64,000 nt of DNA from Insulibacter thermoxylanivorax (GCF_015472005.1 NZ_BMAQ01000026.1:1-64000), one strand, 5' to 3'. Counted from the first letter of the stretch, positions 18,111-27,990 are shown. The notes: a model not told the origin generated them from the letters alone. Program-made: numbers and translations.

Positions 18111-19326
18111 TGAGCTGCTCGTCAGGCAGGGCCTGCGCTCGACCATCGACTGGGCGCGCTATGGCATGCAGGTCGCAGGAGAAGCCGCGAACGGTGAGGC
18201 GGCGCTGGACCTCTATGAACGGCTGCAGCCGGAGGTCATCATCACCGACATCGTCATGCCGCGCATGGACGGAATCGCGCTGGCCAAGGAGATTCGCAGG
18301 CGCGATCCGCACTGCAAGATCCTGTTCTTGAGCTGCCACGGTGAATTCACCTATGCGCAAGAAGGCATCCGCGTAGGGGCAGCCGGTTACGTGCTCAAGA
18401 CGTCCTTGGACCATGATGAGATGCACGAATACCTCAGCTCGATCGCCCATGAAGTGCAGAAGCAGCAGCAGGAAGAGGCCGTTCGGCATCATCGTGGAAC
18501 GGGACTGCCAGAACACTCAGGCGCCGCTTCCACTGCCTCGCTCACGGCGCTGTGGAGGCGGTGGCTCACCCGCCGCCACCCGGAGGACGAGCAGCGGCTG
18601 CTCGCCCGGGTGAAGGAATGGTGGCCGGATGCAGAGGGCAAGTGGATCGATATCGCCTTGATCACCGCCGAACACGAACAGCATGTCCTTGCCGATGATG
18701 CAGAACTCCTGCCTGCTTGGCAGCCGGCGATGCTGCTGTCCTTCCTGGACACAACGGGCCAGCGCATCGCCGCAAGCACAGCGGAGCTCTGGCCGCTCCT
18801 CGAGAGCCGCTTGATCGCAGCTAAGCAGCGCGTTCCCAGCCTCGTCTGGCGCTGCCGTCCTGCCCGCCGGCTGGAGGAGGTGCTGCAGAACTGGCTGCGG
18901 CTCCGCCAATATCGCAAGATTGAGCTGAAGTATCTTATTCCGGCACGCCTCGAATCCGATGCCGTGCTGACGGCAATCGAATATATCGAGGACCGCTTGG
19001 CGGAAGGACCCAGCACAGCGGAGATCGCAGAGCATGCGGGGATGAGCCGCAGCCATTTCAGTCTCATGTTCAAGAAGGAGACGGGTTGCAGCCTGATCGA
19101 GTTCATCTATAAGATCCGCCTCGAGCGGGCCTGCCTGCTCCTGGAGACAACGGATCTCAAGGCCCATGTCATCTCGGAGAAGGTCGGCATTCATAACTTC
19201 AAGCACTTCAGCCGCTGGTTCAAACAGATGACAGGACTCACCCCCACGGAATACCGACAGACGAGACGGAGTGCGCCAGCTTTAAGCGCACAACAAACAA
19301 CGGCACTGACCAACACGCCCGGCTGA
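18076..19326 (+). CDS. YesN-type response regulator with AraC DNA-binding domain
   Basis: A 416-residue cytoplasmic regulator. The N-terminal receiver has acidic pair Asp11-Asp12, phospho-acceptor Asp58 in IITDIVMPRMDG and the conserved Lys in YVLK. A poorly conserved middle region (about 125-300) leads to two AraC helix-turn-helix motifs (AEIAEHAGMSRSHFSLMFKK and VGIHNFKHFSRWFKQMTGL). Two ATGs lie six bases apart; the one at 18076 has GGAGG seven bases upstream and is chosen, while the one at 18070 abuts the SD. It is probably phosphorylated by the overlapping kinase gene's product. Confidence 0.9.
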   Translation: MDKPINVLIVDDELLVRQGLRSTIDWARYGMQVAGEAANGEAALDLYERLQPEVIITDIVMPRMDGIALAKEIRRRDPHCKILFLSCHGEFTYAQEGIRVGAAGYVLKTSLDHDEMHEYLSSIAHEVQKQQQEEAVRHHRGTGLPEHSGAASTASLTALWRRWLTRRHPEDEQRLLARVKEWWPDAEGKWIDIALITAEHEQHVLADDAELLPAWQPAMLLSFLDTTGQRIAASTAELWPLLESRLIAAKQRVPSLVWRCRPARRLEEVLQNWLRLRQYRKIELKYLIPARLESDAVLTAIEYIEDRLAEGPSTAEIAEHAGMSRSHFSLMFKKETGCSLIEFIYKIRLERACLLLETTDLKAHVISEKVGIHNFKHFSRWFKQMTGLTPTEYRQTRRSAPALSAQQTTALTNTPG

Positions 19327-19352
19327 CGATGTTGGTTCGTGCCGCTTTTATT
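19301..19352 (+). terminator. terminator between convergent genes
   Basis: CGGCAC-TG-ACCAACA (19301-19315) pairs with TGTTGGT-TC-GTGCCG (19330-19344), 13 bp with one internal mismatch pair, followed by CTTTTATTT. It begins inside the last codons of the response regulator. Confidence 0.75.
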
Positions 19353-20436
19353 TCATCGGGATATCAAGGATCCGGCTCTGCTCCACTATGTTCACAAAAC
19401 GCCCCTCAGTCTCATCCCAGTGATAGGTAAGTTGCAGGAACTTCTCCTCGATGATCTTGGTTCCTGCATCCGAGATGATCCTCTCTTCCTCCTTGCCGTG
19501 TACATAGATCACCGGCTCGCTGTCAGGCTGCATGAAGGATGGAGGCAGGGTATAGGATAGCGTTCGCCGCCGCTCAATGATTCCCTCTTCCGTTTCCCTT
19601 GCGGAGGTATTGGCTGTCTCCAGCTCCCATACCCGCTTAGTCTGCGCTCCACTCAACAGATACATCACCGTATGCCTTTGCATCACACCCGTATCGGCGG
19701 GAACATAAACATCCACGGTGACCAGCGGGCCCTTATGAAATCCCTCGTGAAGTCCAACATGATAGATATCCCGGCCGAGCAGATCCGTGAAGACAAGCTC
19801 CAGCCGGTCTTCCTCACGGCCAAATACGGTGAAAACCGAGCCACCGACGGCATCGCTTAGCCAGGCGGCCAGATGAACATCATCAAGAACCAGCATCGGA
19901 AGCTCCGCTTTCGCGAACTCATCCCAACTCATCCGCCAATCTTCTCTGAGGACCGTTGCAGCCTCAAAGATCTGCTCTCTCACGAACATCATGAGATCTT
20001 GGTCGAGCAGCTGGTGCTTTTCTTCTCGATCGGAATCTTGCTTGTCATATCGCAATAGAAGCTGTCCTATCTTCGTCCGCGGATCATCCATCTTATATTT
20101 GCCGTCTCCGTCATCATCCAGATAGAAATACAGCATCACCTGATGATGAATCGGCGGCTGTCGAAGCTCAATCCTGCTTTCAAAATGCCCCTGCTCATCC
20201 GTATAGATGATCCCTTCCCCTAGGTACGTATGTCCGTCTTCTGCAAAATAAATAAAATAAGGATGATCTGCATGATGAAGAACACCCGAGATCACAAACT
20301 CATCACCGACCACCGCATCTTCCTCTGGAGCAAATACCTCGAGATAGGCTTCTTGCTGCTCCGTGCAGCCGGCCGCTATGATACTAATACCTAATAAAAT
20401 CAGCAATCGGATCAACATCACTTTTATCGACTTCAT
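19348..20436 (-). CDS. lipoprotein of unknown function
   Basis: A 362-residue predicted lipoprotein. The signal MKSIKVMLIRLLILLGIS ends in the lipobox IAAGC. The ATG at 20436 has GGAGAGGAAG upstream and is preferred to a start 12 codons earlier. The mature part opens with a beta-rich domain (YLEVFAPEEDAVVGDEFVISG) that resembles a small Ig-like or bacterial spore-germination immunoglobulin-like fold. The rest is not recognised. It is alone between the two-component genes and the xylan block, and converges with the response regulator. I cannot assign a role. Confidence 0.75.
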   Translation of the reverse strand: MKSIKVMLIRLLILLGISIIAAGCTEQQEAYLEVFAPEEDAVVGDEFVISGVLHHADHPYFIYFAEDGHTYLGEGIIYTDEQGHFESRIELRQPPIHHQVMLYFYLDDDGDGKYKMDDPRTKIGQLLLRYDKQDSDREEKHQLLDQDLMMFVREQIFEAATVLREDWRMSWDEFAKAELPMLVLDDVHLAAWLSDAVGGSVFTVFGREEDRLELVFTDLLGRDIYHVGLHEGFHKGPLVTVDVYVPADTGVMQRHTVMYLLSGAQTKRVWELETANTSARETEEGIIERRRTLSYTLPPSFMQPDSEPVIYVHGKEEERIISDAGTKIIEEKFLQLTYHWDETEGRFVNIVEQSRILDIPMK

Positions 20437-20526
20437 CTTCCTCTCCTTGTTCCTCCCACTACATCCATACACCCCCTATTATACTAGATAACGACAAACT
20501 GCAACAAAAATATTGGGGCTGTCCTC

Positions 20527-20685
20527 GTCTTACACGACTATGACGCCTCCTCGCATCCTGAGTCGACAACTTCTGTCGTCTCGCACGCCTGCGACGCCTT
20601 CGCGCATCCTGAGTCGACAACTTCTGTCGTCTCGCACGCCTGCGACGCCTCCGCGCATCCTGGGTCGACAACTTCTGTCGTCTCA
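20527..20685. repeat. 51-bp tandem repeat, three copies plus a degenerate one
   Basis: The word GCATCCTG recurs at 20553, 20604 and 20655, exactly 51 bases apart. Each full unit holds two small hairpins, CGACA-ACTTC-TGTCG and TCGCA-CGCC-TGCGA. The period is a multiple of three, so an open frame exists on the minus strand, but it has no ribosome binding site and an extreme Arg-rich composition. Confidence 0.85.
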
Positions 20686-20728
20686 CGCACCAAATCTCCT
20701 CGCCAGCATGTTCATACCATACATAAAG

Positions 20729-20770
20729 AGGCTGTCCATTGGTCAGTTTTCACTGACTTATTGGACAGCC
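20729..20770 (-). terminator. terminator-like palindrome after the xylanase gene
   Basis: AGGCTGTCCA (20729-20738) pairs with TGGACAGCC (20762-20770), with an inner GTCAG/CTGAC stem. A near-homologous palindrome lies after nrdJ at 57541-57590, so this belongs to a repeated terminator family. Confidence 0.6.
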
Positions 20771-20813
20771 CCAATGACATGCATCATATAAGTACTAGCA
20801 TGAACCCGGAAGC

Positions 20814-21815
20814 CTAGCCAACGATCTCCCAGAAGGACTGCTTCGGCTTGCCTTCGAGATCGAACACGAGAGGCCAGTTCTTGCGTCCGCGCACCGGGAA
20901 GTTATCCAGCCACGTGTAGTTGTCCGCCACTCCCCAGAAAGTGACGGAAGTGATATGCCCTTTGTACTCTTTGAAAAGATCGAAGATCTGCCTATACCGC
21001 TCAGCCTGCTTCTCCAGCATCTGCTCCGTCGGCGCTTTGAGGTCCGTGCGCTTGTCATCATGCATGAAAACGGACATATCCAGCTCCGTGATATGGAGTT
21101 TGAGACCTAAGCTGGCATAGCGTTCGATCGCCGCGCGGATGTCATCCAGCGACGGGGATTCAATATTCCAGTGCGCCTGCAGGCCCACGCCGTGGATCGG
21201 CACATCGCGGTCCAATAGGGACTTCACCAGTGTATAGATCTTCTCTCGCTTCACCGGATCGGATTCGTTGTAATCGTTGTAGAACAGAAGTGCATCCGGA
21301 TCCGCCTCATGGGCGTATTGGAAAGCCCGCGCGATGAACTCCTCGCCCCCGATCTCAAGCCACGGAGAGGGCCGAAGCAGTTCTTCCCCCTTGTCCGAGA
21401 TCGCTTCATTGACAACATCCCATGCATAGATCAGCCCTTTGTAACGGCCGACAACGGTGTCGATATGGGCTTTCATCCGAGCAAACAGCGTATCCCGATC
21501 CGCCTGTCCGCCGCGGCCGTCCTCGAATACCCAGCGCGGCGTCTGGTTATGCCAGACCAACGTGTGTCCGCGTACCTTCAAGCCGTTCGCGGCGGCAAAG
21601 TCCATAAGCTCGTCAGCATGCTGGAAAGTAAACTTGCCCTCCTCCGGCTGCAGGCGTTCGAACTTCATCTCATTCTCCGCTGTCAAGCTGTTAAAGTGAA
21701 ACTTGATCAGCTCTTCTTCGCGCTTCAAGGTGATGGGATTCACTGCAGCTCCGATTAAGAAATGGTTCTTAAACACCTCACGGAGCTTAGGAATGGACTG
21801 TGAATTGCTGGTCAT
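20814..21815 (-). CDS. intracellular endo-1,4-beta-xylanase (GH10)
   Basis: A 333-residue GH10 enzyme with no signal peptide, so it should cleave imported xylo-oligosaccharides in the cytoplasm. The TIM barrel is complete. The acid/base is Glu137 in WDVVNEA and the nucleophile Glu244 in HITELD. Substrate-site residues are in LTAENEMK and VRGHTLVWHNQTP. The ATG at 21815 has GGGAGGG upstream. It lies 74 bases after aguA on the same strand with no terminator between, so they are probably one operon. The length and location match the intracellular XynA2-type enzymes of Geobacillus and Paenibacillus. Confidence 0.93.
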   Translation of the reverse strand: MTSNSQSIPKLREVFKNHFLIGAAVNPITLKREEELIKFHFNSLTAENEMKFERLQPEEGKFTFQHADELMDFAAANGLKVRGHTLVWHNQTPRWVFEDGRGGQADRDTLFARMKAHIDTVVGRYKGLIYAWDVVNEAISDKGEELLRPSPWLEIGGEEFIARAFQYAHEADPDALLFYNDYNESDPVKREKIYTLVKSLLDRDVPIHGVGLQAHWNIESPSLDDIRAAIERYASLGLKLHITELDMSVFMHDDKRTDLKAPTEQMLEKQAERYRQIFDLFKEYKGHITSVTFWGVADNYTWLDNFPVRGRKNWPLVFDLEGKPKQSFWEIVG

Positions 21816-21889
21816 GAACAGACCCTCCCTTATGGATATATCCTTCTATAAAGCCATCTATTAAACCTGATCTGTAACCCTCAGACCTA

Positions 21890-24001
21890 TTAATAGATCT
21901 TGCGGCCGTGTTGATCCGCAATACCGGATTTGCGATAGAAGTAGGTATTGATTACATCCCGCCACTCCTTGGCATGTTCCGCTTGCTCCAACAGCCGTTC
22001 CAGCACGCTTTCGTAGCGCTCCGCATCGATCTTCCCTTCAAGGCTGCGCCATCTCTCCACCAATTCTGCTGCCTGTTCAACTCCCTCGAAGTGGGTATCG
22101 TAGATATGCTGGATGACGGTCTTCCCGGAATGCAGCACATGGGTATAAGGAACATGATGGAAGAATAGCAGCAGCTCATCCGGGCATTCCTCCAGCGATT
22201 CATAACGGGAAGCATGCGGCTCATGGTACTGTGCTGTATAGCCTGTTCCCGTCTTCACCGTGCGGTCGACGCCGATGCCATGGCAGTCTGCGAAGTGATA
22301 AGTTCCCCAGCGTGAATACTCATAGCCGTCCACATTCGGGCCGTAGTGATGACCCGGGTTCACCATCCAGCCGACGCCGAGCGGCGCTGTATAGTTCTCA
22401 TAGATGGACCAAGACTCCAGCAGCATGCGGCTGATCGTCTCCACCACCTGCGGATCATGGCCGAAGGTGATCCTCACCCATTCATCGGTGATCTCCTCTG
22501 ACGTGAGCGTCGGCTTCCAAGCAAGGCGGCCGTAACCGTAGAAATTCGCCTGAGCCAACAGATGCCCCGTCCAGTTCTCATCATTGCCGATGTTCGCCAC
22601 CCCCGCGAAACCGCCGAGCGGGCGATTGAACAGCTCGCCGGAGACCGTCCGCGCCACTGTCGATCCTTCTCCAGCCGCATAGGTGTCAAAGTCGACGACT
22701 TCCTTCCACTGCGGAACAAGATAGCAGAGATGGATCTGCTGCCCCGTATATTCCTGGGTGATCTGCAGTTCCAGCATCTGATTCGTGCGCGTCAAGCCGC
22801 CGAACAGCGGGGATACCGGCTCCCGCACTTGGAAATCCATCGGCCCGTTCTTAATCTGCAGGATGACGCGCTCATGAAAACGGCCGTCCAGCGGTCGGAA
22901 GTGATCATAGGCCGCCTTCGCACGATCCGTCGAGCGGTCCCGCCAGTCCTGCATGCAGTTATAGACGAAGCAGCGCCAGATGACGATGCCGCCGTAGGGC
23001 TCCAAGGCTTCGGCCAGCATATTCGCGCCGTCGGCATGATCGCGTCCATAGGTGAATGGCCCCGGACGATGCTCGGAATCCGCTTTCACCAAGAAGCCGC
23101 CGAAGTCCGGAACATGCTCATAGATCTCCTTCGCGCGATCCTGCCACCAACGTCTCACCTGCGGATCGAGGGGATCAGCGGTCTCAAGCCCTCCGGCCTG
23201 GATCGGCGCCGCGAAGTTGATGCTGAGGTAGAGGCGAATCCCATACGCCCTGAACACTTCTGCAACGCGCGCCACCTGCGGCAGGAATTCCTTCGTGATC
23301 AGCTTCGTCTCCGTCTCATGGACATTGACGTTGTTGATCACTACGGCATTCAGCTGCACAGCTGCCATCAGCCTTGCGTAATCGCGAATACGGCTTAAGT
23401 CTTCGATAAAGGCATGATCGCGGTAGAAGATCGATTCTCCGGCATAGCCGCGCTCGATGCTGCCGTCCATGTTATCCCAGTGGTTGATCATGCGAAGTTT
23501 GTTCGCTGGATTCTCAATCACCGACAGGTTATCGATCCGCCCTCTCGTCTGCAGGATTCGCAAGAAATGGAACACCCCGTACAGCACGCCTTTGCTTGTC
23601 GTCCCTGCAATCACGAGTTTGCGGCTGCCGCCGGATATTACCGTATGAAGCAGATAGCCTTCTTCATCAACCTTCGCAGCTTCATCCTTATCAATCAATC
23701 CGGCAATCTCCGGCTCGTCCAGGGTGCCGGCGAGGAGTGCTGCATCCCCTGCTGTGTCCGTCAGTTCAGGCTGCTGCCCGAGCATCGCTTGGAGTCCTTC
23801 CAGCAATTCCTCCTGCGCCGAACGCAGCACGGGATCTTCTGCGACATTCCCCGCTGCATAAATCTTGCTGCACAGCTGAACATATGCTTCTGCCAGTTCA
23901 GCAGGCAGCTTCTCATATCTCAACCACGCCTGATATGCTGTACTTGCATAACGCTCGCTGCCAACACTGTTTCTGATTCCTGCTTTGTTGTTTGTCGTCA
24001 A
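21890..24001 (-). CDS. aguA: alpha-glucuronidase (GH67)
   Basis: A 703-residue cytoplasmic enzyme that removes 4-O-methylglucuronic acid from the non-reducing end of short aldouronic acids. It has the N-terminal beta-sandwich (about 1-145), the catalytic barrel ([46 protein letters not shown]) and the C-terminal helical dimerisation part. Length matches the family. The start is TTG at 24001 with GGGGG seven bases upstream; the nearby ATG is out of frame. It is followed closely by the GH10 gene and preceded by a GH115 gene, so both known classes of alpha-glucuronidase are adjacent. Confidence 0.95.
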   Translation of the reverse strand: MTTNNKAGIRNSVGSERYASTAYQAWLRYEKLPAELAEAYVQLCSKIYAAGNVAEDPVLRSAQEELLEGLQAMLGQQPELTDTAGDAALLAGTLDEPEIAGLIDKDEAAKVDEEGYLLHTVISGGSRKLVIAGTTSKGVLYGVFHFLRILQTRGRIDNLSVIENPANKLRMINHWDNMDGSIERGYAGESIFYRDHAFIEDLSRIRDYARLMAAVQLNAVVINNVNVHETETKLITKEFLPQVARVAEVFRAYGIRLYLSINFAAPIQAGGLETADPLDPQVRRWWQDRAKEIYEHVPDFGGFLVKADSEHRPGPFTYGRDHADGANMLAEALEPYGGIVIWRCFVYNCMQDWRDRSTDRAKAAYDHFRPLDGRFHERVILQIKNGPMDFQVREPVSPLFGGLTRTNQMLELQITQEYTGQQIHLCYLVPQWKEVVDFDTYAAGEGSTVARTVSGELFNRPLGGFAGVANIGNDENWTGHLLAQANFYGYGRLAWKPTLTSEEITDEWVRITFGHDPQVVETISRMLLESWSIYENYTAPLGVGWMVNPGHHYGPNVDGYEYSRWGTYHFADCHGIGVDRTVKTGTGYTAQYHEPHASRYESLEECPDELLLFFHHVPYTHVLHSGKTVIQHIYDTHFEGVEQAAELVERWRSLEGKIDAERYESVLERLLEQAEHAKEWRDVINTYFYRKSGIADQHGRKIY

Positions 24002-24037
24002 TTTGCATCCCCCGATAATCGAAGTTGTGATAATCAG

Positions 24038-24057
24038 AGATGTTTTCTACAACATCT
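24038..24057. promoter_or_regulatory. 7-6-7 palindrome upstream of aguA
   Basis: AGATGTT (24038-24044) and AACATCT (24051-24057) are perfect inverted arms six bases apart, about 40 bases before the aguA start. Nearby GATAATC occurs twice as a direct repeat. It looks like a regulator-binding site; the regulator is unknown. Confidence 0.45.
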
Positions 24058-24132
24058 GTATTCAATAATTGTATATGACGAACCTCAAATTGCCCATAGA
24101 TTAACTAGAGATGATTTGTATTTATTAAAGAT

Positions 24133-27069
24133 TTATCTTGGATTCGAGCAAGGGATGCGATAACTCTCAACCGGTCCGTAATAGGAATAAGGAAGCGGAA
24201 CCTTAGATAGAACAAGCTTCTGCAAGACCAAACCGGCGTCCAGGCCGTAGAAACGCAAGGTATGGAGCCCTGCTGACAGCCTATGCGCGGTGGTTGAGAG
24301 ATGGATGTTCTCCAGTACGCCGCGCCCCCACGAAGACGATTCACCGGCAACGAAGTCTTCCGGCAGCGTATCCGCCATGACCGGCTCTTCGCCGTCGAAG
24401 GAGACCGCATAGCGCAGTCGGCTGTCCGCGAATAAGTTGTTGGTCGGTGCCGTGTACGCGGTCAGCGTGTAATCCCCATCCTCCTTCACCCAGATGCGAT
24501 ACTCCAGATAAGGAGCCTCCTCCGGCCGCGGAAAGGACACCGTCGTCGGGAACATCTTGAGGGAGGACAAGGTCCGGCCGTACCCTTCGATCACCTTCCA
24601 CTCTGCCTGCGGCACGGCAGCACGGCGCACGGTATGCTCGGCTTCAATCGAGACGATCCCGCCGGTCTCGATGAACGTCCCCTCAGGTATGCCGTGCACA
24701 TCGATGAGCTCGGCCTGTACCCGCACCTCTACCTGCTGCCCGGCGCCTTTGATCGTCAGCGTGCCCTCGGCACTTTCCGTCAGGCGGTCCCAATCCACAG
24801 CCGCTTCGATCATGATGCCGTCATGCACCGTGCCCTGCCACTTATTCGAGCCGGAGAGGCTGCCTTCCCTTGGGATCGGCTCCGTTTGCTCCGCGATGAC
24901 CAGCCAATCCACATCCGCCTCGATGGTGCATGGAAAGGGATCCGCACCCTCGTTACTGACCGTGAGCGTCCGCACTTCTTTCATCAAGTTCGTGAACGCA
25001 GGGAGCGCTGCTGTCCCTTCAGCAAACCCTTCCTCCTGTCCCTGGACATCAACGATCATCCGCGAGCCCGGCTTGGGCTGCACCCTGCTCACTTGCGGGT
25101 AACTCCAACCTTCGGCATTCCATCGGACGTAGCCGACGTGCGGCGAGGACATCATGCCCCGCCACTTGCCGTTGGACAACAGATAGTTGTACTCGTCCTG
25201 CAGCTCGATGTCCCTGGCGATCGCCTGTTCCACATATCCGGCATAGCGGTTGGCGAGCGTGCTGGGCAGCTCGCGGTGCGCATACTTCCGGTTATAGGCG
25301 GCATAGATCTGCATCTTCTTCACATTCGCCGAGGCAACCGCGGGATAATACACCAGCTGATAATAAGCATCCCGAAGCGATACGGGCATCCTCTGATAAT
25401 GCTGCTCCGCTTCCCGCTCCAACTGGATGGCTCGCGCCAGCTCGCGCTCCGCCTCGCGGTCAACGTGCAAGCTGTAGGTATCCGGATAAGTCACCTCGGG
25501 CTTGCGGTTGCCATTCATCCGCGTATAGCCGGTCAGCACCTTGGCGATGCCGTCCAAGGTTTCCTGATCTTCAACTGCATGGCCGAATTGCTGGCGGCAC
25601 CACCTGCGCGTATATTCTTTCGTTCGATTCAGTCCCTGGGCGCCCCATGTATCATAGTCATAAGCAAGGTCCATAAAATACGAAAGCGGCAGCTCCATCG
25701 GTTTCAGATCGCCGACATTGACGATCCACAGCTCCCGGATTCCGTAATCATAGGCCATCGTCATCTGTTCCCAAATCTTCTGAAGCGGAATCGTGTTGAC
25801 CCATTCATAGGATACGGGGCCCCCGTGATAATCGAAGTGATAATACAGCCCCCAGCCCGCGGGGCGATCGCGATCCTCCGCCCTTGGCAGCGTGCGTACA
25901 TTGCCGAAATTATCATCGGACAGCATGATGATCACATCATCTAAGACATCCCAGTCCTTCAGTCCGGGAACATCCTCTGTGCCGTGCCAGAATTTCTCTA
26001 CTTCCTTATAGATGACCAGCGTCTGCGGCGCATCTTGCAAACCGTGCTTACGCAGGATCTCCTTCTGCGTCAGGATGATGTCCTTGAGTCTCTCGATATT
26101 CTCCTCGACGGTGCCGCCCAGGGCCGAGTCCCTTTCGCCCCGCATTCCCAAGGTGATGATGCTCTCAAACTCGCGATTGCGCTTCACACCGTCTTCCCAG
26201 AAGCGTGTAATCGCCTCCCGGTTCTTCCCGAAGTCCCAATCATAGCGGTCCGTATACTGACGATACACCTTCCCCCACTCTTCCCCGGCGCGGAACATCG
26301 GCTCATGGTGGGAGGTGCCCATGATGATGCCGTAGGCATGGGCCAGTTCGGCATTGGCGAGCGGATGACGCTTGCCGTCTTCACTGAAGACCGCGCTCCA
26401 CATCGCCGGCCACAGATAATTGCCCTTCAGGCGGAGAAGCAGTTCGAACACATATCGGTACATATCCTCGTTAAAACCGCCGAAACGGTTGTTCGTCCAT
26501 GTACCGAAGGAAGGCCATTCATCATTGATAAAAAATCCCCGATAACGAATCGACGGTTCCTTCGAGGTCACCTGCAGCTGCTCCATCGGCAGCAGGATAT
26601 CCCGCCGTTTCTTCGGTACCACATCTCCCCAATAGACCCAAGGACTTACACCGATCATTTCGGACAAGTGATAGATCCCATAGAAGGTGCCCCGTTTGTC
26701 GCTGCCCGCGATGACGATCGCTTGCTCCACGCCCTCAAACGGGTGTTCCAACGGGCGAATCATATACGTTTCCCGTTTGCCCTGGATCGCTGCAGCATCG
26801 ATCCGTCCTTCTGCCGCCAAAGCATCGATCAATCGGTTATTGCCAAGGGATCCGGCGATCACCGCAATCTTGCTCAGCTCCTTGGCATCCGTCACGATGA
26901 CGGGCCTGATGCCGGTGATCAGCTCAACATCTCCGGCAAAGGATGCAGCAACCAAGCTCATTCCGTCATAATCCCGGCCCTCGGGGTCGATATAGATTCT
27001 TGCTGCCAGCCCTTTCTGTACCAGAGGGAAAATCCCTTTGCTTGTCTGTTCGTGTGTCCTATGTTCCAC
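24133..27069 (-). CDS. xylan alpha-1,2-glucuronidase (GH115)
   Basis: A 978-residue GH115 family enzyme. Unlike GH67, this family removes glucuronic acid from internal positions of xylan. Characteristic stretches are RYRGFFINDEWPSFGTWTNN, LKGNYLWPAMWSAVF, MGTSHHEPMFRAGEEW and LSDDNFGNVRTLP, followed by a C-terminal domain (about 800-978). There is no signal peptide. The start is GTG at 27069: AAAGGAGG lies seven bases upstream, inside the apparent N-terminal extension, so the longer reading from 27102 is wrong. It is divergent from an AraC-type regulator with a 66-base shared promoter region. Confidence 0.93.
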   Translation of the reverse strand: MEHRTHEQTSKGIFPLVQKGLAARIYIDPEGRDYDGMSLVAASFAGDVELITGIRPVIVTDAKELSKIAVIAGSLGNNRLIDALAAEGRIDAAAIQGKRETYMIRPLEHPFEGVEQAIVIAGSDKRGTFYGIYHLSEMIGVSPWVYWGDVVPKKRRDILLPMEQLQVTSKEPSIRYRGFFINDEWPSFGTWTNNRFGGFNEDMYRYVFELLLRLKGNYLWPAMWSAVFSEDGKRHPLANAELAHAYGIIMGTSHHEPMFRAGEEWGKVYRQYTDRYDWDFGKNREAITRFWEDGVKRNREFESIITLGMRGERDSALGGTVEENIERLKDIILTQKEILRKHGLQDAPQTLVIYKEVEKFWHGTEDVPGLKDWDVLDDVIIMLSDDNFGNVRTLPRAEDRDRPAGWGLYYHFDYHGGPVSYEWVNTIPLQKIWEQMTMAYDYGIRELWIVNVGDLKPMELPLSYFMDLAYDYDTWGAQGLNRTKEYTRRWCRQQFGHAVEDQETLDGIAKVLTGYTRMNGNRKPEVTYPDTYSLHVDREAERELARAIQLEREAEQHYQRMPVSLRDAYYQLVYYPAVASANVKKMQIYAAYNRKYAHRELPSTLANRYAGYVEQAIARDIELQDEYNYLLSNGKWRGMMSSPHVGYVRWNAEGWSYPQVSRVQPKPGSRMIVDVQGQEEGFAEGTAALPAFTNLMKEVRTLTVSNEGADPFPCTIEADVDWLVIAEQTEPIPREGSLSGSNKWQGTVHDGIMIEAAVDWDRLTESAEGTLTIKGAGQQVEVRVQAELIDVHGIPEGTFIETGGIVSIEAEHTVRRAAVPQAEWKVIEGYGRTLSSLKMFPTTVSFPRPEEAPYLEYRIWVKEDGDYTLTAYTAPTNNLFADSRLRYAVSFDGEEPVMADTLPEDFVAGESSSWGRGVLENIHLSTTAHRLSAGLHTLRFYGLDAGLVLQKLVLSKVPLPYSYYGPVESYRIPCSNPR

Positions 27070-27099
27070 TCCGTTTCCTCCTTTGTGTTGTCTTTTTTG

Positions 27100-27113
27100 C
27101 ATAACCGTTTATG
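27100..27113. promoter_or_regulatory. CG-centred operator in the GH115/AraC divergent promoter
   Basis: CATAACCGTTTATG is a near-palindrome of the form CATAA-NCGN-TTATG, typical of LacI/CcpA-type operators. It lies 31 bases before the GH115 start and 23 before the AraC gene. Confidence 0.4.
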
Positions 27114-27135
27114 ATAAAAATAGCGGGGTGATGCT

Positions 27136-27918
27136 ATGAATACCGAGAAATATCAATACTTGGTCCCCTATGTCTTCTTGTTCGCCGAACGCCGCTGCTA
27201 TCCAGACTGGGTGATCGAGAGACGTCTGAACAACTTTCATGACTTAACCTTCGTGGTCGGCGGCAAGGCTTGCTACATCGTCAACGGTGTTGAGTACATC
27301 GTAGAAGCCGGGGACGTGATCTATATACCAAGCGGTTCTACCAGGGAGGCATACACCTTTCAAGAGTCGCCGATGGTGGCCTACCCCTTTAATTTCCACT
27401 GGGCAGAACCGAACAATCATATCCCCCTTCCTTTACAAGTTGTGAACAAGAATCTCATCTCCAAAGAGATTCTGGATTATATTCGCGAATTCAAACAGGT
27501 CTGGATGAATCAACAGCCCTTCTATCAAATCCAGGCGCGGGGCATCTTCGAAGTGATCATCGCCCGCCTGCTCAGCAACTACTACCGTATGTCTGATGCC
27601 CATACGGATCCGCGCATTAAGAAGATCACCTCTTATATCGCCGATCATTATTCAGAGAATATCACGATCAAAGATCTGGCTGAGATGGTAGATCTGCATC
27701 CAGTATACTTAGGTAAGTTATTCAAGCAATACACCGGTTCCACCTTCAAAGAGTACCTGAACCGAATTCGCATCAACAACGCGGAGATGATGCTCTCATC
27801 GGGAGGTTTTACCGTTACCGAAACAGCGGAACGCTGCGGATTCTATGATATCTCTTATTTCAGCAATCTCTTCAAAGCCATGAAAGGGTATCCGCCGTCA
27901 GCGGCCAGAAAATATTAA
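27136..27918 (+). CDS. AraC-family transcriptional regulator with cupin sensor
   Basis: A 260-residue regulator. The N-terminal cupin (about 25-100, with VEAGDVIYIPSGSTREAY) should bind a sugar. Two C-terminal helix-turn-helix motifs follow (IKDLAEMVDLHPVYLGKLFK and VTETAERCGFYDISYFSNLF). GGGGTGATGCT precedes the ATG. Divergent placement beside GH115 makes it the likely local activator of the glucuronoxylan genes. Confidence 0.9.
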   Translation: MNTEKYQYLVPYVFLFAERRCYPDWVIERRLNNFHDLTFVVGGKACYIVNGVEYIVEAGDVIYIPSGSTREAYTFQESPMVAYPFNFHWAEPNNHIPLPLQVVNKNLISKEILDYIREFKQVWMNQQPFYQIQARGIFEVIIARLLSNYYRMSDAHTDPRIKKITSYIADHYSENITIKDLAEMVDLHPVYLGKLFKQYTGSTFKEYLNRIRINNAEMMLSSGGFTVTETAERCGFYDISYFSNLFKAMKGYPPSAARKY

Positions 27919-27941
27919 CAGGGGGACGGATCGTCCCCCTG
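27919..27941 (+). terminator. terminator of the AraC gene
   Basis: CAGGGGGACG and CGTCCCCCTG form a perfect 10-bp stem with loop GAT directly at the AraC stop codon. The following T content is low (GGATCTTTG). Confidence 0.65.
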
Positions 27942-27990
27942 GGATCTTTGTGAATGCGATCCCATGCTGCGGCGGTCTTATTGACCGGTC

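Larger units (their letters stand above)
20512..20775. repeat. 264-bp element bounded by 13-bp perfect inverted repeats
   Basis: ATTGGGGCTGTCC (20512-20524) and GGACAGCCCCAAT (20763-20775) are exact reverse complements. Between them lie a three-copy 51-bp tandem array and a terminator-like hairpin. No transposase gene is inside. I see no clear target-site duplication. It may be a miniature mobile element or the remains of one. Confidence 0.55.

Noticed and set aside
20459-20686. Arg-rich frame with a 17-residue repeat across the 51-bp array
   Set aside because: GTG start without an SD, composition forced by the repeat, and no homology that I recognise.
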